DNA of 64,000 nt, taken from the NCBI GenBank assembly GCA_018350325.1, contig JAEVLN010000057.1, positions 1-64,000 of the forward strand, written 5' to 3'. The number at the start of each line of letters is the position of its first letter. Position 1 is the stretch's first letter. Source of the stretch: Globodera rostochiensis (Eukaryota; Nematoda; Chromadorea; Rhabditida; Heteroderidae). The notes below the pieces were generated by a model. The model was given only the letters and a program-made list of their open reading frames with translations. It was not told the DNA's origin and ran no database searches. Positions 21,793 through 31,800 of this stretch are shown here, in pieces. The position numbers and the translations under genes are program-made.

Positions 21793-22132
21793 TCACGCAC
21801 CTTTAAAACGGCCGCTGCTAGCCTGTGCCGCTGTCAGGCACATCCAATTCTCTCCATTGAACTGCTCGGCGTCCAACTCCTTGTTCACTGTCGGTTGTTT
21901 CCGTTGTGCGCGTACTGCTGCCTTTGGTTGCGCAGGAACCTGAAAAAAATCCCGGACAGTTAGAAAATGTTTTTATACTTTATTAAAGGGCCCCCACAAT
22001 CTCCTCATGATGAAGGCGTTCAAGTACAGCTTCCAGCGGTGGTGCTTCTTCCAGCAGGGTATCGTCATCCATTGCAGGGCTGAACGGCCCGTCCAAAATT
22101 GGTGGCAGGTCGTCGTCTTGCAAAGCTGTCAT
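21793..22132 (-). CDS. Small acidic/basic two-exon protein of unknown function, copy A
   Basis: Exon 1 is 22132-21998 (45 codons from ATG). A 58-nt intron (21997-21940, GTGGGG...TTTTTTTCAG) follows in phase 0, then exon 2, 21939-21793, to a TGA. The product is 93 residues. The N-terminal half is very acidic with prolines (DDDLPPILDGPFSP, DDDTLLEEAPPLEAVLE). Exon 2 begins VPAQPKAAVRAQRKQ (basic) and ends with NGENWMCLTAAQASSGRFKG. There is no signal peptide, membrane segment or motif I recognise. The acidic-then-basic layout is compatible with a regulatory protein, but no function is claimed. It is paired with a near-identical gene at 23031-23374; both lie upstream of and co-oriented with polymerase B. 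Confidence 0.6.
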
Positions 22133-22599
22133 TATTTTAAAAGTTGGCTAAAGGCCAAATCGTAAAGTAAAAAATGCCGAAGGGGTGCAATGAGTAAAAA
22201 TTGGTACAATTCCTCCCAAGCAGGCCCTTTTTATTTGAATTTAAAAGCTAAAAATAGAAACTCATCAATCAAATTGAGAAATCCATTTCAAAAGATTCAA
22301 AATAAAATTGGCGCGCAATTTTTTATATGTTTACTATACAAATCCCTTTCAAATATTTGGTCAATGCAATTAATCTTGTCGCTAAAACTTGCAAAAGTTT
22401 TTTATTTTTATTTTTGGGCAAAATTTAGAGTTTATTTTTACGCTTATAATTATTATTATTGTTTAAATCTGGGGCTTTTAAAATGATTACTCTTATTTTT
22501 CAAATATTTATTAAAAAGAAATAAATGAAAAAAATGCGTTAAAAGAATTTTTGGGGAAATTTTTGGCTTATAGGCGAATTATAATCCCTTTCTCGCAAT

Positions 22600-22672
22600 G
22601 AAGCTGTGGCCAAGTGGTTAGTGTGCGAGGTTCGACGACCGACGAGCGAAAGTTCAAATCCCTCGGGATGAA
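22600..22672 (+). other. tRNA-like (Pol III box A/B) element, copy 2
   Basis: Same element as at 21326, here with a better box B (AGTTCAAATCCC) and the same box A (TGGCCAAGTGG). It lies between the AT-rich leader and the CGCGCAG patch of module copy 2. Pol III promoter capacity looks plausible, but no full cloverleaf is evident. Confidence 0.55.
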
Positions 22673-23030
22673 AATGATTTTATTTGATTAAAAAATAATT
22701 TTAAGAATATTTGAAATCTCGCGCAGTCAAAAATTCAAAATTTAAATTTAAATAATTAAAAAAAGTCGCGCAGGGTGCGCAAGTAACTCGCGCAGAGAAA
22801 AAATAAAAAAATTAAAATAAAAAATATAAATATAATAAAGCTGCCCGGGAGAGGGGGTACGCGCAAGTCGAAAAAATTTGCATAATTTCGCGCAGGGTAA
22901 AAATTTGCATAAAGTTGCGCAGGGCCCAAAAGGCAGGGACATGTGCGCGAGAGCCCCCTTCAAGGCGTATGGGGTGGGGCAAAAGTCCTTTTGTTCAGTG
23001 ATTGAGTTAATTATTATGTATTATTTTAAT

Positions 23031-23374
23031 TTATTTTGCCACACCTTTAAATCGGCCGCTGCTAGCCTGTGCCGCTGTCAGGCACATCCAATTCTCTCCA
23101 TTGAACTGCTCGGCGTCCAACTCCTTGTTCACAGTCGGTTGTTTCCGTTGTGCGCGCGCTGCTGCCTTTGACTGCGCAGGAACCTGAAAAAAATCCCGAA
23201 CAGTTAGAAAATGTTTTTATAGTTTATTAAAAGCCCCACAATCTCCTCATGATGAAGGCGTTCAAGTACAGCTTCCAGCGGTGGTGCTTCTTCCAGCAGG
23301 GTATCGTCATCCATTGCAGGGCTGAACGGGCCCTCCAAAAGTGGTGGCAGGTCGTCATCCGCCAAAAATGCCAT
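23031..23374 (-). CDS. Small acidic/basic two-exon protein of unknown function, copy B
   Basis: Exon 1 is 23374-23240 (45 codons, same length as copy A). A 56-nt intron follows, then exon 2, 23183-23031, to a TAA; the product is 95 residues. Relative to copy A the start differs (MAFLADDD versus MTALQDDD) and exon 2 has a few substitutions (AQSKAAARA versus AQPKAAVRA). Most of the rest, including DDDTLLEEAPPLEAVLE and NGENWMCLTAAQ, is identical. The C terminus extends two residues because the stop moved. Both splice sites and the frame survive in both copies, which argues that the gene is real. Function unknown. Confidence 0.6.
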
Positions 23375-23837
23375 TATTTAAAGTGCAAGCTAAACCCCAA
23401 ATCGTAAAGTAAAAAATGCCGAAGGGCTGCAATGAGTAAAAATTGGTACAATTCCTCCCAAGCTGTCCCTTTTTATTTGAATTTAAAAGCTAAAAATAGA
23501 AACTCATCAATCAAATTGAGAAATCCATTTCAAAAGATTCAAAATAAAATTGGCGCGCAATTTTTTATGTGTTTACTATACAAATCCCTTTCAAATATTT
23601 GGTCAATGCAATTAATCTTGTCGCTAAAACTTGCCAAAGTTTTTTATTTTTATTTTTGGGCAAAATTTAGAATTTATTTTTACGTTTATAATTATTATTA
23701 TTTAAATCTGGGGCTTTTAAAATGATTACTCTTATTTTTAAAATATTTATTAAAAAGAAATAAATGAAAAAAATGCGTTAAAAGAATTTTTGGGAAATTT
23801 TTGGCTTATAGGCGAATTATATTCCCTTTCTCGCAAT

Positions 23838-23910
23838 GAAGCTGTGGCCAAGTGGTTAGTGTGCGAGGTTCGACGACCAATCTGCGAAAGTTCAAATCCC
23901 TCGGGATGAA
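23838..23910 (+). other. tRNA-like (Pol III box A/B) element, copy 3
   Basis: Box A TGGCCAAGTGG and box B AGTTCAAATCCC are identical to copy 2. It differs from copy 2 only in the middle (CCAATCTGC in place of CCGACGAGC). It sits in the truncated third module, which lacks the small gene. Confidence 0.55.
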
Positions 23911-24333
23911 AATGATTTTATTTGATTAAAAAATAATTTTAAGAATATTTGAAATCTCGCGCAGTCAAAAATTCAAAATTTAAATTTAAATAATTAAAAA
24001 AAGCCGCGCAGGGTGCGCGAGTGACTCGCGCAGTGAATTAAAATAAATAAAAATATTAATAAATAAAATATGAATATTAAATAAAGTCGCGCAGGCGAAA
24101 TTTGCATAATCTCGCGCAGGTGCGCGAGGCAGGTGCGCGAGAGGGTCGCGCAGGGCAAAAATTTGCATAAAGTCGCGCAGGCCCTCGCCAATAGGTTTTG
24201 GCTTAGGGACTCACTTGGCTGGGCCTCAGATGGCCCGCGCTCACTTGGCTGGCTGGCGCTCAATTGGCGCCCCACCCCCTCCATAGGTATGGGCTGGCTA
24301 CCGTAATCCGGTGAAATGGAAGGCTGTAACTAC

Positions 24334-25727
24334 TAACGCACCCCATCTAAAAATTGTTTTGATTTAATTTCTAAATTTTATTTTTTGAAGAAATAGTGTT
24401 AAAAAGAGAGAGTCAGGCGGCGAGAGTAATTAGGACATGAACGGACCCCATCTAAAAATTGTTTTGGTTTAATTTCTGAAAATTTTATTTTTTGAAGAAA
24501 TAGTGTTAAAAAGAGAGAGTCAGGCGGCGAGAGTAATTAGGACATGAACGCACCCCATCTAAAAATTGTTTTGGTTTAATTTCTGAAAATTTTATTTTTT
24601 GAAGAAATAGTGTGCTAAAAAAGAGAGAGTCAGGCGGCGAGAGTAATTCATGAACGCACCCCATCTAAAAATTGTTTTGGTTTAATTTTTAAAGAATTTA
24701 TTTTTTGCTAAAAAGAGAGAGTCAGGCGGCGAGAGTAATTTGGACATGAACGCACCCCACTAAAAATTGTTTTGGTTTAATTTCTAAATTTTATTTTTTG
24801 AAGAAATAGTGTTCTAAAAAGAGAGAGTCAGGCGGCGAGAGTAATTTGGACATGAACGCGCCTCATCTAAAAATTGTTTTGGTTTAATTTCTGAAAATAT
24901 TATTTTTTGAAGAATTAGTGTGCTAAAAAGAGAGAGTCAGGCGGCGAGAGTAATTTGGACATGAACGCACCCCATCTAAAAATTGTTTTGGTTTAATTTT
25001 TAAAGAATTTTTTTTTTGCTAAAAAGAGAGAGTCAGGCGGCGAGAGTAATTTGGACATGAACGCGCCCCATCTAAAAATTGTTTTGGTTTAATTTCTAAA
25101 GAATTTATTTTTTGCTAAAAAGAGAGAGTCAGGCGGCGAGAGTAATTTGGACATGAACGCACCCCACTAAAAATTGTTTTGGTTTAATTTCTGAAAATTT
25201 TATAGGCGGCGAGAGTAATTAGGACATGAACGGACCCCATCTAAAAATTGTTTTGGTTTAATTTCTGAAAATATTATTTTTTGAAGAATTAGTGTGCTAA
25301 AAAGAGAGAGTCAGGCGGCGAGAGTAATTTGGACATGAACGCACCCCATCTAAAAATTGTTTTGGTTTAATTTCTAAAAATTTTATTTTTTGAAGAAATA
25401 GTGTGCTAAAAAGAGAGAGTCAGGCGGCGAGAGTAATTTGGACATGAACGGACCCCATCTAAAAATTGTTTTGGTTTAATTTCTAAAAATTTTATTTTTT
25501 GAAGAAATAGTGTTAAAAAGAGAGAGTCAGGCGGCGAGAGTAATTAGGACATGAACGCACCCCATCTAAAAATTGTTTTGGTTTAATTTCTGAAAATTTT
25601 ATTTTTTGAAGAAATAGTGTGCTAAAAAAGAGAGAGTCAGGCGGCGAGAGTAATTCATGAACGCACCCCATCTAAAAATTGTTTTGGTTTAATTTTTAAA
25701 GAATTTATTTTTTGCTAAAAAGAGAGA
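24334..25727 (+). repeat. 109-bp satellite array, proximal block
   Basis: Tandem monomers of about 109 bp have the order CCCCATCTAAAAATTG, TTTTGGTTTAATTTCT, TTATTTTTTGAAGAAATAG, TGTGCTAAAAAGAGAGAG, TCAGGCGGCGAGAGTAATT, GGACATGAAC. Some monomers lack the GAAGAAATAGTG part. A higher-order period near 1008 bp is visible: the rare TAATTCATGAACGC variant recurs at 24643 and 25651. The block ends where the LTR element is inserted, inside AAGAGAGAGTCAGG. Confidence 0.95.
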
Positions 25728-26103
25728 CGTCGGACAATGAGACGCAGTTTCGTCGTGTCCGGGCTTTAAACTCCACCACGCAAGCTCTTTAAACTCCTTT
25801 ATTTCCCCCCAAAAGCGATTGAACACAATATAAGGAAAGGGATCAAGGTCAACAAGTCCTTAACTTGGACAATCCCAAAATAATCAATATCGATGAAGAA
25901 GGAATATCCAAAATGAAGACAAACAAAATATAGAGGCCCGACAATTGGAGGATAACCGATATTGCAATTGTTGGAGTTATTGCAGTTATTGCAGTTATGA
26001 TGAAAGACACAAATCCAAAAGAAATGAACTATCAATTGGGATCTTTTGACATTTGGCGAAATGTTTTCGGCGAACATATGAAAAGGGCGAGAAGAGTCCT
26101 ACA
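25728..26103 (-). repeat. 3' LTR of the gag-only retroelement
   Basis: 376 bp, matching the copy at 28469-28844 base for base as far as I can read. In element sense it begins TGTAGGACTC and ends GTCCGACG. The 92-residue open frame inside it lacks codon or motif support and is treated as chance. Confidence 0.9.
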
Positions 26104-26115
26104 TCCCCCGCCTCC
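26104..26115 (-). other. Polypurine tract of the LTR element
   Basis: In element sense GGAGGCGGGGGA lies immediately before the TGTAGG start of the 3' LTR. This is the standard position for the plus-strand primer tract (an interrupted purine run with one C). Confidence 0.7.
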
Positions 26116-26130
26116 AGAAAGCCGCTGCCC

Positions 26131-27975
26131 TCAGCGGCGATTGGTCCGTCCTCCCCCGTCGCCCTCCAAAGTCGCGTCCTCGTCGACTTGCTGATGTTGG
26201 CCTGTCGAACATGGCGGTTGATGACCCTGAAAATTGGATTGGGGAGGGGGTGGGATGCCCTTGACGCGCGCTTCGAATTGCGATTTGTGCGCAGAAGGAA
26301 GCTGCGGTGTTTTATTCAAACACCAACGATTTTGAGGCGCGATCGGAGCTGAACTCGGTGGATCACTCCGTTCCGATTGCCTTTTATATCGCGAATTAAC
26401 GAAGACTCGTACTCCTCGATGTAAACGGCCCGGATTCTGGGCGGAATTCTCCCGTTTCCGGATATTTTGAGATGAAACTCCCGGATTTTTCCGCTTGGGA
26501 GATCTTTGACACAAATTTTGCGTTGCCTGGGGCCGTTTGAGAGCCGAATTGACAAAGACGCGTCCAAAACCCGTTCTTCTACCGGTTTCGAACACGTTGG
26601 ACCTAACAACTTTTCCCGCAGGTTCCTTTTGATGAGACTTTACTGAATTGGGAAACGGAATAGGCCCGCGGGTTGGTGGGGTCCCCAAAATTTCCGAGGG
26701 GTTTTGAACGATTTTCGGATCCGAAGAATGTGCCATCTTTTTAGCCAAATCACTTTTTCCTGTAGTGACCGTTTTCTCCGTTTTTTCGACGGGAAAAATC
26801 TTTCTTAACTTGTGGGCCAGCACTTTCCTCGACTTCCGGTTCGTCTCCTTCCCTTCAATAAAAGATTCCACCAACGTCTTCAGCTTGTCTCTTTCCTTGG
26901 ACACCAATTCGAGCTGTTTTTCCAACGTCTTTATTCTCTCCTTGTCTGCACGCTTCGGTGGCACTTCCTCTTTTTCCGACTTTCTGTTCAGCTGGGGCTG
27001 GTGATCACCTGGTAAGTTTCCGCTTGAACTCTTCAAACAGCACGCCGGCTGCAGCATGCGTGTACCGTGTACAGGTGTTTCCCAAAAGAAAGATTGAATC
27101 GGGGATACCGAGCTTGCCCTCAACCTTTTCAAATTCACAAATTGGACCGTTTCCTCAGAGGTAAAGGAAATTTCTAGAGGTAACTTCTTCGGAGCGAAAG
27201 TCGTTTGTCCAAACTCTCCAAACGAAACGTTGTCCAAAAAATTATTCTGAGAGGGATTTTTTTCCAAAATTTGTTGATTTTGGCTTTCAAGTTCAACACC
27301 AACATCGAGCTCTTCGCCCGCACTCAACCGATGGTGACTAATCGGTTCTGCCCTTCGGTCTTGTTGAGGCCCTTTTTCTAGCCTTTCTTCGCCATATAAA
27401 GCCTTTGCGATCTCGAACCGTAAATCTTTGAGGGAGATTGTATTCCCAAACCTTGTCACCGCTGCTGCTGCTTCTTCCCGGGCTTTTCCTTTCACCTTGA
27501 TCTGCATAACTTCCATAATTTTCTCTGAGCTCCATTCGGTTGTGCGCGTCTCCAATGCAGTGAAGAAATCAAGTATCGCTTCCCTGCCTTCTGTGCCGTT
27601 CAAAATCGGCAATTCCTTTAGGACCTTTGCGTACTGCCCGGAGAGCTTCACTTTCTGCAACTCCATCTCCAGCTCCATTTGTGCGCCTTGCACCGGATGT
27701 TGGTATGGCCATGGTTGAGGCACAAAACCGTCCTGAACCGGCTGAGGCAGCGTGAATGCCTGGTATTGGCCCTGCAGCTGATTATTAGGGTTAAAATGAC
27801 CTGGAACAAAACTTTCAGTAGTGTTCGCATAATAAACCCTTTCCTGAGCACTAGGAGCTCCGTTTTCCCACAAATTCGACTTGTTCTTGAACTCCAAAAC
27901 GCATATTTTGTTGGACATGAGCGCCACGAGGAGATGCTCTGTTTTGACTGTTACCGGACTTGTTTGGATAAGCAA
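26131..27975 (-). CDS. Gag-like polyprotein of the LTR element (main frame)
   Basis: A long open frame of up to 614 codons; its first codons overlap the upstream frame and it has no convincing ATG of its own. Residues about 90-210 hold a capsid-like helical region (LNGTEGREAILDFFTALE, IMEVMQIKVKGKAREEA, LRFEIAKALYGEERL), similar in style to retrotransposon Gag capsid domains. A Lys/Glu coiled-coil-like segment (EKQLELVSKERDKLK) lies near residues 345-360. The tail is basic and Pro/Asn/Arg-rich, without a CCHC zinc knuckle. The frame stops about 25 bp before the polypurine tract, so there is no room for pol. The Gag call rests on helical pattern and context, not on a specific family match. Confidence 0.65.
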   Translation of the reverse strand: MLIQTSPVTVKTEHLLVALMSNKICVLEFKNKSNLWENGAPSAQERVYYANTTESFVPGHFNPNNQLQGQYQAFTLPQPVQDGFVPQPWPYQHPVQGAQMELEMELQKVKLSGQYAKVLKELPILNGTEGREAILDFFTALETRTTEWSSEKIMEVMQIKVKGKAREEAAAAVTRFGNTISLKDLRFEIAKALYGEERLEKGPQQDRRAEPISHHRLSAGEELDVGVELESQNQQILEKNPSQNNFLDNVSFGEFGQTTFAPKKLPLEISFTSEETVQFVNLKRLRASSVSPIQSFFWETPVHGTRMLQPACCLKSSSGNLPGDHQPQLNRKSEKEEVPPKRADKERIKTLEKQLELVSKERDKLKTLVESFIEGKETNRKSRKVLAHKLRKIFPVEKTEKTVTTGKSDLAKKMAHSSDPKIVQNPSEILGTPPTRGPIPFPNSVKSHQKEPAGKVVRSNVFETGRRTGFGRVFVNSALKRPQATQNLCQRSPKRKNPGVSSQNIRKRENSAQNPGRLHRGVRVFVNSRYKRQSERSDPPSSAPIAPQNRWCLNKTPQLPSAHKSQFEARVKGIPPPPQSNFQGHQPPCSTGQHQQVDEDATLEGDGGGRTNRR

Positions 27976-28375
27976 TCATTGCCTCTCGACTCCAAATCTG
28001 ACTCTGGGCGAGTTGGCTCATATTTGGGGAAGCCAAATAAATTCCTCCCTGCTGCACCATTTGATTTTGGTCAGACTTCTTTACGAACCGGCTCTGACGG
28101 TTTTCACTAGAAATGGGCGAGGACGAAGTGGCCACGAGGAAGCCGCTTTGGTTTTGGACGGACCCATACCAACCCGAATTTTGATTTTGGACCACCGAAA
28201 TCTGATGAGGTTGCTGGTGGGCACCCATAACCGAATTTTCATTTCTTAAAAAATTGGAATTTTCGACGTGCAGAGCCACGGGGAGACTCTGATAACTTTC
28301 GTCCCTTCTTCTACTCTGATTTACACCCCAATTTTCCGCATGAAACAGACTTGAACTGTAACTGCCTTGACTCAT
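27851..28375 (-). CDS. N-terminal Gag-like frame of the LTR element
   Basis: Starts at ATG 28375, about 90 bp inside the 5' LTR, and encodes about 174 residues rich in Ser, Gln and Asn (MSQGSYSSSLFHAENWG, QNQNSGWYGSVQNQSGF). It stops at 27851. It overlaps the main Gag frame by about 125 nt in a +1-related frame, so the full product would need a frame change in the overlap, either programmed or through a lost/gained base in this copy. No domain is recognised; low-complexity N-terminal Gag regions are common. Confidence 0.5.
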   Translation of the reverse strand: MSQGSYSSSLFHAENWGVNQSRRRDESYQSLPVALHVENSNFLRNENSVMGAHQQPHQISVVQNQNSGWYGSVQNQSGFLVATSSSPISSENRQSRFVKKSDQNQMVQQGGIYLASPNMSQLAQSQIWSREAMIAYPNKSGNSQNRASPRGAHVQQNMRFGVQEQVEFVGKRSS

Positions 28376-28415
28376 TTCCAAACAAAAATTTTCTCAACTA
28401 ATTCAATAAAATAAA

Positions 28416-28468
28416 CCTTGGTAGAGTACTCGCTTTGCACGCGTGAGGCGTGTTTTGAAGGTCCACCA
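28416..28468 (+). other. tRNA-Ala-like fragment at the LTR-element primer-binding site
   Basis: Reading the plus strand, TTGGTAGAGTACTCGC then TTTGCACGCGTGAGG resembles the D-arm and anticodon arm of a tRNA-Ala (loop TTTGCAC, anticodon TGC). The stretch ends in GGTCCACCA directly against the LTR. The complementary element strand therefore begins TGGTGGACC after the 5' LTR, the expected primer-binding layout. The match extends to about 50 nt rather than the usual 18, and includes a CCA that tRNA genes normally lack in eukaryotes. The T-arm is not normal, so the identity is approximate. Confidence 0.55.
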
Positions 28469-28844
28469 CGTCGGACAATGAGACGCAGTTTCGTCGTGTC
28501 CGGGCTTTAAACTCCACCACGCAAGCTCTTTAAACTCCTTTATTTCCCCCCAAAAGCGATTGAACACAATATAAGGAAAGGGATCAAGGTCAACAAGTCC
28601 TTAACTTGGACAATCCCAAAATAATCAATATCGATGAAGAAGGAATATCCAAAATGAAGACAAACAAAATATAGAGGCCCGACAATTGGAGGATAACCGA
28701 TATTGCAATTGTTGGAGTTATTGCAGTTATTGCAGTTATGATGAAAGACACAAATCCAAAAGAAATGAACTATCAATTGGGATCTTTTGACATTTGGCGA
28801 AATGTTTTCGGCGAACATATGAAAAGGGCGAGAAGAGTCCTACA
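28469..28844 (-). repeat. 5' LTR of the gag-only retroelement
   Basis: 376 bp, the same sequence as 25728-26103. In element sense it starts TGTAGGACTC (right edge, against satellite GTCAGGCGG) and ends GTCCGACG next to the primer-binding site. Confidence 0.9.
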
Positions 28845-31800
28845 GTCAGGCGGCGAGAGTAATTTGGACATGAACGCACGCCACTAAAAATTGTTTTGGT
28901 TTAATTTCTAAATTTTATTTTTTGAAGAAATAGTGTTCTAAAAAGAGAGAGTCAGGCGGCGAGAGTAATTTGGACATGAACGCGCCTCATCTAAAAATTG
29001 TTTTGGTTTAATTTCTGAAAATATTATTTTTTGAAGAATTAGTGTGCTAAAAAGAGAGAGTCAGGCGGCGAGAGTAATTTGGACATGAAGGCACCCCATC
29101 TAAAAATTGTTTTGGTTTAATTTTTAAAGAATTTTTTTTTTGCTAAAAAGAGAGAGTCAGGCGGCGAGAGTAATTTGGACATGAACGCGCCCCATCTAAA
29201 AATTGTTTTGGTTTAATTTCTAAAGAATTTATTTTTTGCTAAAAAGAGAGAGTCAGGCGGCGAGAGTAATTTGGACATGAACGCACCCCACTAAAAATTG
29301 TTTGGTTTAATTTCTGAAAATTTTATAGGCGGCGAGAGTAATTAGGACATGAACGGACCCCATCTAAAAATTGTTTTGGTTTAATTTCTGAAAATATTAT
29401 TTTTTGAAGAATTAGTGTGCTAAAAAGAGAGAGTCAGGCGGCGAGAGTAATTTGGACATGAACGCACCCCATCTAAAAATTGTTTTGGTTTAATTTCTAA
29501 AAATTTTATTTTTTGAAGAAATAGTGTGCTAAAAAGAGAGAGTCAGGCGGCGAGAGTAATTTGGACATGAACGGACCCCATCTAAAAATTGTTTTGGTTT
29601 AATTTCTGAAAATATTATTTTTTGAAGAATTAGTGTGCTAAAAAGAGAGAGTCAGGCGGCGAGAGTAATTTGGACATGAACGCGCCCCATCTAAAAATTG
29701 TTTTGGTTTAATTTCTAAAGAATTTATTTTTTGCTAAAAAGAGAGAGTCAGGCGGCGAGAGTAATTTGGACATGAACGCACCCCACTAAAAATTGTTTTG
29801 GTTTAATTTCTAAAAATTTTATTTTTTAAAGAAATAGAGTGCTAAAAAGAGAGAGTCAGGCGGCGAGAGTAATTTGGACATGAACGCACCCCATCTAAAA
29901 ATTGTTTTGGTTAATTTCTGAAAATTTTATTTTTTGAAGAAATAGTGTGCTAAAAAGAGAGAGTCAGGCGGCGAGAGTGATTTGGACATGAACGCACCCC
30001 ATCTAAAAATTGTTTTGGTTTAATTTCTGAAAATTTTATTTTTTGAAGAAATAGTGTGCTAAAAAGAGAGAGTCAGGCGGCGAGAGTAATTTGGACATGA
30101 ACGCACCCCATCTAAAAATTGTTTTGGTTTAATTTCTAAAAATTTTATTTTTTGAAGAAATAGTGTGCTAAAAAGAGAGAGTCAGGCGGCGAGAGTAATT
30201 AGGACATGAACGCACCCATCTAAAAATTGTTTTGGTTTAATTTCTAAATTTTATTTTTTGAAGAAATAGTGTTCTAAAAAGAGAGAGTCAGGCGGCGAGA
30301 GTAATTAGGACATGAACGGACCCCATCTAAAAATTGTTTTGGTTTAATTTCTGAAAATTTTATTTTTTGAAGAAATAGTGTGCTAAAAAGAGAGAGTCAG
30401 GCGGCGAGAGTAATTTGGACATGAACGCACCCCATCTAAAAATTGTTTTGGTTTAATTTCTAAAAATTTTATTTTTTGAAGAAATAGTGTGCTAAAAAGA
30501 GAGAGTCAGGCGGCGAGAGTAATTAGGACATGAACGCACCCCATCTAAAAATTGTTTTGGTTTAATTTCTAAATTTTATTTTTTGAAGAAATAGTGTTCT
30601 AAAAAGAGAGAGTCAGGCGGCGAGAGTAATTAGGACATGAACGCACCCCATCTAAAAATTGTTTTGGTTTAATTTCTAAATTTTATTTTTTGAAGAAATA
30701 GTGTTCTAAAAAGAGAGAGTCAGGCGGCGAGAGTAATTAGGACATGAACGGACCCCATCTAAAAATTGTTTTGGTTTAATTTCTGAAAATTTTATTTTTT
30801 GAAGAAATAGTGTGCTAAAAAGAGAGAGTCAGGCGGCGAGAGTAATTTGGACATGAACGCACCCCATCTAAAAATTGTTTTGGTTTAATTTCTAAAGAAT
30901 TTATTTTTTGCTAAAAAGAGAGAGTCAGGCGGCGAGAGTAATTTGGACATGAACGCACCCCACTAAAAATTGTTTTGGTTTAATTTCTAAATTTTATTTT
31001 TTGAAGAAATAGTGTTCTAAAAAGAGAGAGTCAGGCGGCGAGAGTAATTTGGACATGAACGCGCCTCATCTAAAAATTGTTTTGGTTTAATTTCTGAAAA
31101 TTTTATAGGCGGCGAGAGTAATTAGGACATGAACGGACCCCATCTAAAAATTGTTTTGGTTTAATTTCTGAAAATTTTATAGGCGGCGAGAGTAATTTGG
31201 ACATGAACGCACCCCATCTAAAAATTGTTTTGGTTTAATTTCTAAAAATTTTATTTTTTGAAGAAATAGTGTGCTAAAAAGAGAGAGTCAGGCGGCGAGA
31301 GTAATTTGGACATGAACGGACCCCATCTAAAAATTGTTTTGGTTTAATTTCTAAAAATTTTATTTTTTGAAGAAATAGTGTGCTAAAAAGAGAGAGTCAG
31401 GCGGCGAGAGTAATTTGGACATGAACGCACCCCATCTAAAAATTGTTTTGGTTTAATTTCTAAATTTTATTTTTTGAAGAAATAGTGTTCTAAAAAGAGA
31501 GAGTCAGGCGGCGAGAGTAATTTAGGACATGAACGCACCCCATCTAAAAATTGTTTTGGTTTAATTTCTGAAAATTTTATTTTTTGAAGAAATAGTGTGC
31601 TAAAAAGAGAGAGTCAGGCGGCGAGAGTAATTTGGACATGAACGCACCCCATCTAAAAATTGTTTTGGTTTAATTTCTGAAAATTTTATTTTTTGAAGAA
31701 ATAGTGTGCTAAAAAGAGAGAGTCAGGCGGCGAGAGTAATTTGGACATGAACGCACCCCATCTAAAAATTGTTTTGGTTTAATTTCTAAAATTTTATTTT

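Larger units (their letters stand above)
21210..24330. repeat. Tandem ~1.25-kb module, two full copies and one truncated
   Basis: Three copies begin near 21210, 22485 and 23740. Each has, in order, an AT-rich leader, a tRNA-like element (offsets 1274 and 1238 bp), a CGCGCAG-rich patch, and, in the first two copies, a small two-exon gene on the minus strand. Copy 3 stops shortly after the CGCGCAG patch at a CCGGTGA sequence and runs into the 109-bp satellite near 24334. The first copy starts immediately upstream of the polymerase B ATG, so the duplicated segment includes what should be the polymerase promoter side. Copies differ by scattered substitutions and small indels, so the duplication is not extremely recent. 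Confidence 0.85.
25728..28844 (-). mobile_element. Young non-autonomous LTR retroelement encoding only Gag-like protein
   Basis: Two direct 376-bp LTRs (25728-26103 and 28469-28844) read identically to me, flanking about 2.36 kb. In minus-strand sense the element is 5' LTR (right), a primer-binding region complementary to a tRNA 3' end with CCA, two overlapping Gag-like frames, a polypurine tract GGAGGCGGGGGA, then the 3' LTR (left) starting TGTAGGACTC. There is no protease, reverse transcriptase, RNase H or integrase frame, so it must rely on another element's enzymes. It splits a 109-bp satellite monomer exactly between AAGAGAGA and GTCAGG, with no visible target-site duplication. Confidence 0.85.

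Noticed and set aside
22190..22486. 98-codon frame on the plus strand (also at 23432-23725)
   Set aside because: It is AT-driven (Tyr/Phe/Lys/Asn-rich) with no domain. Its presence in both copies follows from the module duplication, and it lies in the upstream region of the minus-strand gene.
21326..23910. Functional tRNA genes
   Set aside because: Box A and box B words are present, but an anticodon stem and acceptor stem cannot be formed convincingly, so they are listed as tRNA-like only.
25799..26077. 92-codon frame inside the LTR (and in the other LTR)
   Set aside because: No domain is recognised. Being present in both LTRs only reflects their identity, and LTRs of this size are normally non-coding.
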